Under the pieces are notes generated by a model, which was not told the DNA's origin, did not search any database, and saw only the letters and a program-made list of their open reading frames with translations. The position numbers and the translations under genes were made by a program. Below, in pieces: positions 1 to 5,779 of a stretch of 11,017 nucleotides of DNA; position 1 is the first letter of the stretch, and each line of letters starts with the position of its first letter. The stretch comes from Nitrospira sp. Lineage in GTDB: Bacteria > Nitrospirota > Nitrospiria > Nitrospirales > Nitrospiraceae. The stretch spans positions 1 to 11,017 of the forward strand of contig JAAUPT010000026.1 in assembly GCA_012032965.1 (NCBI GenBank), in the 5' to 3' direction.

Positions 1-28
1 TGGGAGAAAATACAGGGTAAACCGTCAT
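1..28 (-). CDS. Possible 5' end of a further cassette gene (partial)
   Basis: On the minus strand an ATG at 28 opens a frame that runs off the left edge of the window after nine codons (MTVYPVFSP). It begins about 27 bases after the GTTGGCC core-like site at 55-61, where the next gene of a minus-strand cassette array would be expected to start. Nothing else supports it: the visible part is too short for any homology statement and no clear ribosome binding site is seen. It is placed by context only. Confidence 0.2.
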
Positions 29-54
29 AGTTAGTAACAGCTAAGTCTGGAACC

Positions 55-109
55 GGCCAACAAAATAACCCGTGACTGACTCAGTGGAGTGCTGGGTGAA
101 TTGTTAGAT
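55..109 (-). repeat. attC-like recombination site downstream of the HEPN-like gene
   Basis: On the minus strand, six bases after the TAG of the gene at 116-667, there is ATCTAAC (103-109, fits the R'' consensus RYYYAAC). It is followed by AATTCACCC, a short middle, then GGGTTATTTT and GTTGGCC (55-61, close to GTTRRRY). The two arms pair imperfectly (CTAACAATTCACCC against CCAACAAAATAACCC, with bulges). This is the layout of a short integron attC of about 55 bases: degenerate sequence, conserved outer boxes, and position just after a stop codon. No integrase gene is in the window, so function is inferred from layout only. Confidence 0.5.
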
Positions 110-115
110 TTGAGA

Positions 116-667
116 CTAAGCCCTTGATTGGTGGCTGTGGCACTTTTCAAACATCCTCTGGGAAGGGATTGCAGGCGAAAGAATCACTGAGAAATATCGC
201 CCGCAGAGATCCCAGTCAAAGAGCTGGGAGGCTTGGCAAAAGCTACAGCCCCTGGATTGCGGATTCCAGATCGCGGCCCAGGCTTCCCAGGGGCTACCCC
301 CCCCAGGGGCCTCGCCTGCACCCAACGAGTGCAGCCGTATCTGGTCTGCCAACACCGAGTGAGCGATTTGGTTACGGTAATGGACTACCCTGTCCAACAA
401 TGCCAGAAAGTCTGGACGCAGCTTACGATCCCGCAGCATACCCGCCACTTGCCCGAGAGTACATCGCTCTAGGCCATTAAACTCCGTACCGTATTTACGA
501 TGAATAAGTTGCTTGAGGCTTATCTCAAGGATCTGAGCGCTCCCCATGAACATTGCGAACTGCTCAAAGAAGTTGAGCTTTTCGTATCTCTTAAGGCGCG
601 TAGAAACCTCAAATAGAATCTGATCTTGCGTTAGCGATGACTCGTCGGGTGATTGAGTGGTGTCCAT
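116..667 (-). CDS. HEPN-like hypothetical protein, C-terminal part possibly frame-disrupted
   Basis: The ATG at 667 is preferred because it lies three bases after a GTTAAAC core-like site (671-677); an upstream in-frame start at 733 would read through that site and the repeat. The first ~115 residues look like an ordinary soluble helical protein, with NFFEQFAMFMGSAQ followed by a conserved-looking YRNQIAH. That segment is an Rx4H motif of the kind found in HEPN domains (nucleotide-binding or RNase-like folds, often in defence and toxin-antitoxin systems). The last ~65 residues, after an eight-base G/C run at 297-304, are rich in Trp and Cys and look out of place. In another frame the segment reads LGRDLESAIQGL, which would suit a helical HEPN end better, so compensating indels are possible. 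No Shine-Dalgarno is visible, as is common for cassette genes. Being a gene is likely; the HEPN label is tentative. Confidence 0.6.
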   Translation of the reverse strand: MDTTQSPDESSLTQDQILFEVSTRLKRYEKLNFFEQFAMFMGSAQILEISLKQLIHRKYGTEFNGLERCTLGQVAGMLRDRKLRPDFLALLDRVVHYRNQIAHSVLADQIRLHSLGAGEAPGGGSPWEAWAAIWNPQSRGCSFCQASQLFDWDLCGRYFSVILSPAIPSQRMFEKCHSHQSRA

Positions 668-670
668 GCT

Positions 671-677
671 GTTTAAC
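671..677 (-). other. Integron-type core site (GTTAAAC) at the HEPN-like gene start
   Basis: The minus strand reads ATTGTTAAAC, which fits the GTTRRRY core site of integron cassettes, and the gene's ATG follows after only three bases. The same TTGTTA core appears at the other three cassette boundaries (near 103, 1974 and 2464). Function is inferred. Confidence 0.4.
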
Positions 678-838
678 AATGTTTCGGTCGATCCGCATAA
701 GAGCCGGATCTGCCATTTCTGTCCGCATAACACGCCACAAACGTTCGGGAAGAATACGCCATGTCCGATGTCGATTCAACGAGCTGCGACGGTAAGACCA
801 TTTATCACGGGTTCTTATGCGGATCGGCGTAAGCCCCC
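674..838. repeat. 165-bp repeat, copy 1, with 16-bp subterminal inverted repeats
   Basis: This stretch aligns end to end with 2461-2625; both are 165 bp, with roughly three quarters of positions identical by eye. Near its ends are GATCCGCATAAGAGCC (690-705) and GGTTCTTATGCGGATC (810-825), complementary with one mismatch. It abuts the start of the HEPN-like gene, as copy 2 abuts the OsmC gene. It could be a long VCR-like attC site (its right end, GTAAGCC, is one base off the core consensus GTTAGCC) or a small non-autonomous inverted-repeat element (MITE). No reading frame in it looks like a protein. Confidence 0.75.
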
Positions 839-840
839 CT

Positions 841-892
841 CTGATAGCGGTCAGTCGTGGACTTCTGTTTTGGGTCGCGACCTGCCGGTCGC
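841..892. repeat. About 52-bp dispersed repeat, copy A
   Basis: Aligns position by position with 1881-1932; the first 37 bases, around TAGCGGTC and TTTGGGTCG, differ at five positions. It follows directly on the 165-bp repeat here, so that 674-892 forms one composite unit, whereas the second copy lies on the far side of the OsmC gene from its 165-bp partner. No coding function is seen. Confidence 0.6.
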
Positions 893-1169
893 TTCCGAAA
901 ACATCTGTACGATCACGTCTCAGTTTTCTACGCAATATATATTGCTTGACTCCTGTACCCATTGCGCCCAGGGTGATGGTGTCAGGTGTGAAGCTCCGCT
1001 GGCTGTCCCATCTCTCGCGCTTCCTGACCCTTCCCAGCGTGACCGATTCCCCAGTCTCCGCCGTTGTTACACCAGAGTTACCGTCGCTGCCCTCTCACCT
1101 GAAAACGCGGGGTTCATTGTGTCGTCGAGAGGGGCGGGAGGCTCTCACCTTCGCACCAAGGAGTCCACG
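893..1169. other. Stretch without a recognisable gene
   Basis: Frames are open here on the plus strand but their translations show no family resemblance or composition typical of protein. One feature stands out: CCCTCTC (1090-1096) and GAGAGGG (1127-1133) form a 7-bp inverted repeat upstream of the small ORF at 1170. It may be a leader region for that ORF and the decayed gene behind it, or simply decayed cassette DNA. Confidence 0.4.
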
Positions 1170-1232
1170 ATGAATCAGGTGCAATTCAGGCGATCATGCC
1201 GCGAATCAAACCTAAGGGAGGGACGGACATGA
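1170..1232 (+). CDS. Possible 20-residue leader ORF coupled to the next gene
   Basis: ATG at 1170 has a good ribosome binding site, AAGGAG at 1158-1163, six bases upstream. The frame encodes 20 residues, arginine-rich and hydrophilic (begins MNQVQFRRSC), and its TGA overlaps the ATG of the next gene as ATGA (1229-1232). That arrangement is typical of translational coupling. The next gene is broken, so the leader may be a remnant. Evidence is positional only; no family is recognised. Confidence 0.35.
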   Translation: MNQVQFRRSCRESNLREGRT

Positions 1233-1634
1233 GAAAAATGATCATCAACAAGAGCTATGATGCATTTAGCGTGAGCCCATAAGGCGTTTATCCGATTGCG
1301 TGAGTTGGGGCAGCAGTAGGCTCTGCAGGAGACCGATTGGGGTGCGTATTGGCCTGCGTCAGCCACACCGCGGGGACCGAGTCTGAATCAGTGCGGGAAG
1401 CTCATTCCACGAGACGATGACAAGCTGGTTCGTGTGCCTGAAGAGCTTCGGGAAACAGCCAATGGGCGTGCCGCCGAACTCAAGATCGTCTCAATCCCTG
1501 ACGACGTGCAGTGGGTGATTACCAAGACAGACGGCCACGAGCAGGTATGCGAAGTGCACCGCACGTGGGAAGGAAGAGGCGATGACGGTCAACGCGAAAC
1601 AGGATCGGGAGGACGGGCTCGTTTGAGATGGTGA
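1229..1634 (+). pseudogene. Decayed gene of a small conserved hypothetical family (ends in EVHRTW)
   Basis: A start at 1229 with GGGAGGG just upstream reads MRKMIINKSYDAFSVSP, then stops at a TAA (1280-1282). Removing one base at 1280 restores the frame: KAFIRLRELGQQ, an in-frame TAG (1317-1319), then ALQETDWGAYWP and on to LKIVSIPDDVQWVITKTDGH and EVHRTW near 1570. This order (MK-IN-Y-F-LS at the start, ELxxxANG, LKIV-IPDDVxWxI-xxDG, HRTW at the end) matches from memory a widespread family of about 110-residue hypothetical proteins of unknown function. The gene carries two lesions, a frameshift and a nonsense codon, so it is probably dead, unlike the single-indel genes further right. About 19 residues follow the HRTW motif before the stop and may be read-through. 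The family match has not been checked by search. Confidence 0.7.
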
Positions 1635-1696
1635 GACGACTGATGCGCATTTGTATCTTCCCCTAAGCGTTCTTGGCTCGATCAAAAGGCATAGAC

Positions 1697-1780
1697 ATGG
1701 TTAGCATCCTCATAACGTTCGCGTTCATGGCACTCATGCTCCTGGTCGTTGGTTTCATCTCTTACGCGAATAGCGAGTGA
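1697..1780 (+). CDS. Possible 27-residue single-pass membrane peptide
   Basis: ATG at 1697, preceded by AAAAGG at 1684-1689, opens a 27-codon frame ending in TGA at 1778-1780. The peptide starts MVSILITFAFMALMLL, continues with VVGFISYA and ends in NSE, so about 23 consecutive residues are hydrophobic: one membrane helix with almost no soluble part. Such micropeptides often stabilise membrane complexes, but no known one is recognised here. An uninterrupted hydrophobic frame framed by a start, a fair ribosome site and a polar tail is suggestive, not proof. It lies in cassette-like DNA between the decayed gene and the OsmC gene. Confidence 0.4.
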   Translation: MVSILITFAFMALMLLVVGFISYANSE

Positions 1781-1880
1781 CCAGCTACCGCACAGTGGAT
1801 CGGGAAATTCCCGTTTCGTGCCTCAGCCCGGGCTCTCGTGAAGTATCGACACCTGCAGACGCGGTGTGCGTCCTGACTCC

Positions 1881-1932
1881 CTGGTAGCGGTCGGTCATGT
1901 ACTTCTGCTTTGGGTCGGGTGGCAACGGTCGC
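1881..1932. repeat. About 52-bp dispersed repeat, copy B
   Basis: Partner of 841-892, sharing TAGCGGTC, ACTTCTG, TTTGGGTCG and CGGTCGC in the same order and spacing. It lies about 40 bases beyond the 3' end of the OsmC gene. On the minus strand the order is 165-bp repeat, OsmC, this copy; at the other locus it is this repeat then the 165-bp repeat. Confidence 0.6.
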
Positions 1933-1971
1933 AGAGCGGCCAACTGCGCAGGGCTCGGCAGCATCAAACGC

Positions 1972-1986
1972 TTGTTAGCCGGCTTC
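1972..1986. repeat. Left arm of the 15-bp inverted repeat flanking the OsmC gene (attC-like R'' box)
   Basis: TTGTTAGCCGGCTTC here is the exact reverse complement of 2452-2466. On the minus strand it reads GAAGCCGGCTAACAA and contains the OsmC stop codon TAA inside the GGCTAAC box. It is followed by AAGCGTTTGATGCTG, which resembles the first arm of an attC. No matching second arm was found downstream, so the site, if real, is truncated or rearranged. Confidence 0.5.
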
Positions 1987-2442
1987 AACGACGACTTCAC
2001 ACTTCAGGGAGTTAGCGATGAAACATTCGTCGTGGGCCTCGTGATGTAGTGCATCCAGCTCAGCCACGTTCGGCGACCTCTGCCCTGAGAATTCAGCTTG
2101 TGGACGCAGCGTGATCCGAGTGAAAGCCAGTCGTCCGGCTGAATTCTTCTCCATTACACCAAAGGCGTCGTCTACGTAGCTCTCAACCACGAAGCCACGT
2201 TTTGCAGCGAGCGAAAGGAACCAGAGCATGTGGCAGCTCGAGGCCGTGGCAACCAGGGCTTCCTCGGGGTCGACCGCTTCCACTACTGAGTACGGCGCTG
2301 GAACGATGCTGGGAGAAGAGGAGGCGGGGACCCTCACGCCCCCGTCGAACGACCACTCGTGGCCGCGGCTGTAGCGATTATCGGAGAACTTCGCTCCATT
2401 CCTCCTCCAGCTTATCCGCGCGTCGTATCTGTGCATCGGCAT
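1975..2442 (-). CDS. OsmC-family peroxiredoxin-like protein
   Basis: OsmC/Ohr proteins are thiol peroxidases that reduce organic hydroperoxides in the cytoplasm, using two conserved cysteines. Both are here: SSCHMLWFLS about 75 residues in, and HDECFIANS near the C-terminus. The N-terminal WSFDGGVRVPASSSP, the central AVDPEEALVA and the length (155 residues) fit an intact full-length member, likely of the broader OsmC group rather than Ohr proper. The start is uncertain: ATG 2442 or 2436 (MHRYDARISW) are both reasonable, and a TTG at 2466 is less likely because it overlaps the core-like site. No Shine-Dalgarno is seen. The gene is framed exactly by a 15-bp inverted repeat (1972-1986 and 2452-2466), consistent with a mobile cassette carrying an oxidative-stress gene. 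Confidence 0.9.
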   Translation of the reverse strand: MPMHRYDARISWRRNGAKFSDNRYSRGHEWSFDGGVRVPASSSPSIVPAPYSVVEAVDPEEALVATASSCHMLWFLSLAAKRGFVVESYVDDAFGVMEKNSAGRLAFTRITLRPQAEFSGQRSPNVAELDALHHEAHDECFIANSLKCEVVVEAG

Positions 2443-2451
2443 GCTCGTGAA

Positions 2452-2466
2452 GAAGCCGGCTAACAA
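2452..2466. repeat. Right arm of the 15-bp inverted repeat flanking the OsmC gene (core-like site)
   Basis: GAAGCCGGCTAACAA, the exact reverse complement of 1972-1986. On the minus strand it contains GTTAGCC, a common form of the integron core site, 15 bases before the ATG at 2442, and it runs directly into the 165-bp repeat copy 2. Confidence 0.5.
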
Positions 2467-2625
2467 TGTTTAGACGGATCCGCGTAAGAGCTGGATCCGA
2501 CCGTTTCTGTCCGTATATCACGCCCACCAGTTCGTGAAGAATACGTCATGCTCGTTGTTGTTTCAATGAGTTGCGGCGTGGGACCATTTCTCACGGGTTC
2601 TTATGCGGATCGGTGTAAGGCCCCC
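2461..2625. repeat. 165-bp repeat, copy 2, with subterminal inverted repeats
   Basis: Second copy of the repeat at 674-838, same length and orientation. The inverted ends are GATCCGCGTAAGAGCT (2477-2492) and GGTTCTTATGCGGATC (2596-2611), complementary apart from three positions. The right inverted end and the run TCACGGGTTCTTATGCGGAT are the best conserved parts. The middle is much more diverged, as expected if secondary structure or end recognition, not coding, is what is retained. Confidence 0.75.
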
Positions 2626-2644
2626 TTTTTTTGAAAAGGTTCAG

Positions 2645-2969
2645 ATGCCTAACCCACTGCGCACGCCTGCCAGTCTTCCTTGGACGTGCTTGGGTTGTAA
2701 TGGAGAACCACAGTCCCTCTGGCTCGCTGCTGGTGAGGACGTGCGCCTTACAGTGGAGGATGACGATCTGGCGGTTTCTGGTGAGATCAAGGTTGGTGGG
2801 TGTTGCGCTGATCGAGGGGCTGGGCGTCAGGAAGGCGTTTCTTATGCATTCCGATGATGGCGTCTTCTTGATATTCCGTGCACACGAAGAAAAAGCCACA
2901 CGCATGGAAAACATTGAGAGAATCGTCGAGAGTATGTCGGCGATACTCCCAGTGGACCTCACGAGATGA
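2645..2969 (+). pseudogene. Possible frameshifted hypothetical gene
   Basis: ATG at 2645 follows GAAAAGG (2634-2640). The frame reads MPNPLRTPASLPWTCLGC, then LAAGEDVRLTVEDDDLAV and GEIKVGG, and stops at 2857. The plus-one frame then carries DDGVFLIFRAHEEK and a helical end NIERIVESMSAILPVDL to a TGA at 2969. One extra base somewhere in about 2790-2855 would join them into a 107-residue protein. The joined product has a CxxC near the start but no family is recognised. Minus-strand frames across the same stretch are equally long, so the call is weak. Confidence 0.3.
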
Positions 2970-3245
2970 TTCCGAATCGAATGCCTCGGTCCTCCATTTG
3001 GCTCTGGTTTCCAGAATTTCTTCCCTAGATCTTTTTCGCCATTTTAGGAGGCTTTTTCTTACTTCAAGACCTTGACAGTTATGAAATTCCGCTCCCAATG
3101 CAGGGAACCGTCATCCCCAGAAATGTCTAAATCCTGTGGATAGTGATCCGAATGATGGGTTTACAGGACATACAAGAGGGACGATCCTGTGATGCCAAGG
3201 GATATTGCTAGGAATATGCAAGAAAGTACTGAATATATGGCCAAG

Positions 3246-3297
3246 CCACTATTAGTAGTGGGTCGTCATCGGTGCAGCAGACGCCTAAAAAATAGGC
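3246..3297. repeat. Two short hairpins
   Basis: CCACTA-TTAG-TAGTGG (3246-3261) is a perfect 6-bp stem with a 4-base loop. GCCTA-AAAAA-TAGGC (3283-3297) is a perfect 5-bp stem with a 5-base loop. Neither is followed by a run of T on either strand suitable for an intrinsic terminator. They precede the larger nested inverted repeat at 3343-3405. Confidence 0.5.
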
Positions 3298-3342
3298 AGT
3301 TTGGTGAATAAACACGTCTTTGGTGCATGCTCTTGGCGGAAA

Positions 3343-3405
3343 GGCGATTTGTTCACAAGGTTATCCACAGAAGATGTGGAGCGAAAATTTTCATGCCAAA
3401 TCGCC
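3343..3405. repeat. Nested inverted repeats enclosing a perfect DnaA box
   Basis: The outer arms GGCGATTTG (3343-3351) and CAAATCGCC (3397-3405) are perfectly complementary over 9 bp. Inside, TCCACA (3364-3369) and TGTGGA (3375-3380) form a perfect 6-bp stem with a 5-base loop, and GAAAATTTTC (3383-3392) is a 10-bp palindrome. TTATCCACA (3361-3369) is an exact match to the DnaA box. What it does is unknown: replication-linked site, recombination site, or the end of a lost mobile element are all possible. Confidence 0.6.
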
Positions 3406-3682
3406 ATGTCGGTAATAGTCTTGCTCAACACTCTGAGAACATTGGTTTCTAGAATAATCGTTGTGTGTGGCTCTTCCTGAGGTCGTTGTCGTTGATGATG
3501 TTCCGAACAGGAGTTTTGCGGAGTTCGAGGTGCCTATTCAAGTACGATCTAGTAACCGGACTCTTGTGTTAGGGGTTCAGGAGACAGGTCGCACTTATCT
3601 GGAGTCAAGATGAGAGAGAGGCACGGTCTACGAAGTAGTCGGAGCATGGAACGAACCAGGACGGTTCAAGAGGGAAACGTTG

Positions 3683-4269
3683 TTATGCGTAGGAGGGGGC
3701 ATTCCCCGGTTTCCACTTGATACTGCAGCCGATGCTCGGTCGCTGAGCCCCATCGACTGGTGTACCCACGAGCAGAGCTTGGATCGCAGTGCGGAGATCA
3801 CGACCAGTGACCGGTTTACCATTGCTGGGGCGACTGTCGTCCAGCTGCCCGTGGTACGCGAGCCGACGATCACGATCAAACAGATAAAGTCCGGCGTGCA
3901 AGCGGCGCGGTAGGCTTTTGCGACGCCTGCGTCTCGTCGTGACAGAAGGGGAATGCGAATCGTCAAGCGTTGGGCCATGTCTTTCAACTTTGGCGGCGCA
4001 TCATCGGGATACCCGACCGGGTCATTGCTGCTGATCGCGAGAACTCCCAAGCCTGTGTTCAGATAATCTCGTCCAATCTTTGCCAGTTCCTGCTCAACAT
4101 GCACCACGTACGGACAGTGCCGGCAGATAAACATGATCAGGAGCGCTGTTTTATCGGCAAATGAATTGAGCGAATAGGTCTGACCACTCACCACGTCGCG
4201 GAGCTCGAACGAAGGAGCCGGAGTGCCGAGAGGAAGCATAACGGATTCCATAGCCATGGTGGTCAGCAT
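3683..4269 (-). CDS. Thioredoxin-fold (AhpC/TSA-TlpA type) protein, one-base frameshift
   Basis: The N-terminal part (from 4269, about 125 residues) has the redoxin pattern: PLGTPAPSFELRDVVSG, then LLIMFICRHCPYVVHV with a CxxC active site (Cys49, Cys52), then DYLNTGLGVLAISSND. This matches a family of cytoplasmic thioredoxin-like proteins with an FICxHCP signature. After CTPDF the frame is lost. The next frame continues exactly as the family does (LFDRDRRLAYHGQLDDSRP, then QRPSIGCSIKWKPGN, ending at 3683). One missing base in the AAA at 3886-3888 (plus strand) explains it; with one A added the product is 195 residues. As given, the uncorrected frame continues with unrelated sequence to 3628. 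No signal peptide is seen, so a cytoplasmic thiol-redox role is inferred. The start could also be ATG 4257 or 4251; no strong ribosome site decides. Confidence 0.82.
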
Positions 4270-4493
4270 GGCTCAGTGACCTGGTCAAGGTCAAGCGGCA
4301 GGATTGAAGACTATGTCCAGGTTTCAGCTCTTGTGATAGTGCCCTGCCCCCACTCTTCTCAGGTAGGGTGGCTGATAACTGGACTCATTCGTTTCGTGAT
4401 CGGCCCCTTTTTAAGTATGCCAACTGCTTGAGATCGTGAAACGGCACAATCCATGGCAGCGATAGTCAATTGGAGGGTTGTTCTTGAGCGTTG

Positions 4494-5589
4494 TTACTCT
4501 TCCGCTTTTGCTCCCCCTTCCCATAGCTTGACGGTGCGATCCCAGGAGGCGCTGGCCAGGCGTTTGCCATCCGGAGAAAAGGTGAGGCAACGCACCCCGC
4601 CACTATGGCCTTTGAGCGTCCGGAAGTTTCGGCCAGTCGATAGATCCCAAAACTTGATCGTTTGATCATCGCTCGCGCTGACCAAAACTTTCCCATCCGG
4701 AGAGACGGCAAGGCTCCGCACCCAGCCCTTGTGGCCGGTGAGGGATTTTTTCTCCACGACGTTCGGCATCTCGAAGAGCTTAATGGTGGTGTCTCGGCTG
4801 CCGGTAATCAGGAGTTTCGCATCGGGGGTGAAGCTCATGGCGCCGATCCAGTAGTCCATCGGTTTTTGGAAACCGCCGTCATCCTCGATGAAGTAGCCGC
4901 GGGTCTCGGTGGAATCTTCCTGGTCTCGCCGCCAATGGCCGTCGTGGAGCACCTTCTCCTCGCCGCTTGGGAGCACCTCCCAAATTTTGATCTTTCCGAT
5001 GTCTGTTCCACTGGCGAGATGAATACCATCAGGAGAAAATGCGATGCAGACCGACCAATGGTGGTCGTACTCATCCTTCCCGAGTAAGGTCATCAGCTCG
5101 GTGCCGGTGGTGACTTCCCAAATCTTGATGTCTTTGTTATGGCTACCGCGTGCGAGCATGAGGCCGTCCGGCGAGAGTGAAAGGCTGCACACATTGTGAT
5201 CGTACCGTGTGAACAAGAGCTTCATCGGTTCGCCGGTTTTGCCATTCCAGAGGCGGATTGTGCGGTCTTCACTGCCGGTGGCCAGGGTTTGTCCATCGGG
5301 GGGTAAAGACGATGGCACGAATGTCATGGGTGTGGCCACGAAGGGAGCGCAGCAACCGACCGGTTTCAATGTCCCACATGCGCACGAGGCGTTCGGCGCC
5401 GCCGCTGGCGAGCATAGATCCGTCTGGTGAAAACGCGACGGCCCAGATTCCGTGCGAATGGCCACGAAACGTGTTCACCTCACGGCAGTCGGCACCCCAA
5501 TACGCCAAAAAGTCGAGAGGAGGTGTCGATGCTGGCGATGTTTCCGTAGAGACGGTCGAGAGCGAAGGGGTCGTCATAGGTTCCGGCAT
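4494..5589 (-). CDS. WD40-repeat protein (seven repeats), one-base frameshift
   Basis: Read from ATG 5589 with one base removed, this is a 364-residue protein with seven WD40 repeats, enough for one complete beta-propeller. The repeats start at GHSHGIWAVAFSPDG, GHTHDIRAIVF, YDHNVCSLSLSPDG, HHWSVCIAFSPDG, YWIGAMSFTPDA, GHKGWVRSLAVSPDG and GHSGGVRCLTFSPDG, each closing with IRLW, IKIW, IKFW or a similar strand. A charged insertion of about 35 residues lies between repeats 4 and 5. The break is in a run of six G (plus strand 5298-5303); with five, VFTPDGQTLATGS reads through. There is no signal peptide or membrane segment, so it is probably a cytoplasmic scaffold; its partner is unknown. It is divergent from the NXR-linked block across a shared upstream region. 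Confidence 0.88.
5298..5303. other. Frameshift site in the WD40 gene (run of six G)
   Basis: Six G on the plus strand where five would keep the second WD40 repeat in frame (minus strand ACC CCC GAT GGA CAA). The single extra base splits the gene into two overlapping frames. A homopolymer is the usual place for a sequencing indel, but slippage-based phase variation also uses such runs. Confidence 0.8.
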
Positions 5590-5620
5590 GAGATCGCGTC
5601 TTTCTTCGGCCGTCTGGTTC

Positions 5621-5650
5621 TTGATTGGTCGACAGCCCGGCCAGTATAAT
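5621..5650 (+). promoter_or_regulatory. Candidate sigma70-type promoter upstream of the HExxH gene
   Basis: TTGATT (5621-5626) and a perfect TATAAT (5645-5650) are separated by 18 bases. Transcription would start near 5657, leaving an untranslated leader of about 120 bases before the ATG at 5780. It lies in the divergent region shared with the minus-strand WD40 gene. The minus strand also shows TTGACT at 5692-5697, without a good partner. Confidence 0.55.
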
Positions 5651-5779
5651 TCTGTCGGTCGTTCGGATCGTAAGAGATGCCTCGCGGCCAAGTCAAGCCG
5701 GCTCCCGTCGCCATGGTATCGGGGGGAGTGGTACAGGTTATTTTACGGTGATTCCCTCTAGCCGCGGAGGGTGCTTTAA

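Larger units (their letters stand above)
2970..3682. other. Long stretch with no convincing gene; structured DNA in the middle
   Basis: No frame here looks like a full protein gene. A 48-codon plus-strand frame (GTG 3467 to TGA 3613), reading MALPEVVVVDDVPNRSF and on to GVQETGRTYLESR, has a protein-like composition and may be a gene remnant, but it lacks a ribosome site. The notable content is the set of hairpins and a perfect DnaA box at 3246-3405, listed separately. No tRNA, rRNA or CRISPR-like repeat was seen. Confidence 0.45.

Noticed and set aside
657..1232. 191-codon plus-strand frame across the first 165-bp repeat
   Set aside because: It runs through the repeat and its flank with no protein-like pattern, and the repeat copy at 2461-2625 does not keep the frame.
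2787..3098. 103-codon minus-strand frame with a charged helical translation
   Set aside because: No family resemblance and no ribosome site; it overlaps an equally weak plus-strand candidate. Neither can be chosen with confidence, and the plus-strand one at least has a start signal.
3135..3369. Chromosomal or plasmid replication origin
   Set aside because: Only one perfect DnaA box and two near-boxes are present, widely spaced, with no clear AT-rich unwinding region and no dnaA, dnaN or rep gene nearby. Kept only as a structural finding.
4494..5589. Two separate WD40 genes
   Set aside because: The two frames overlap and join in the middle of one WD40 repeat; one base in a G run restores a single seven-repeat gene.
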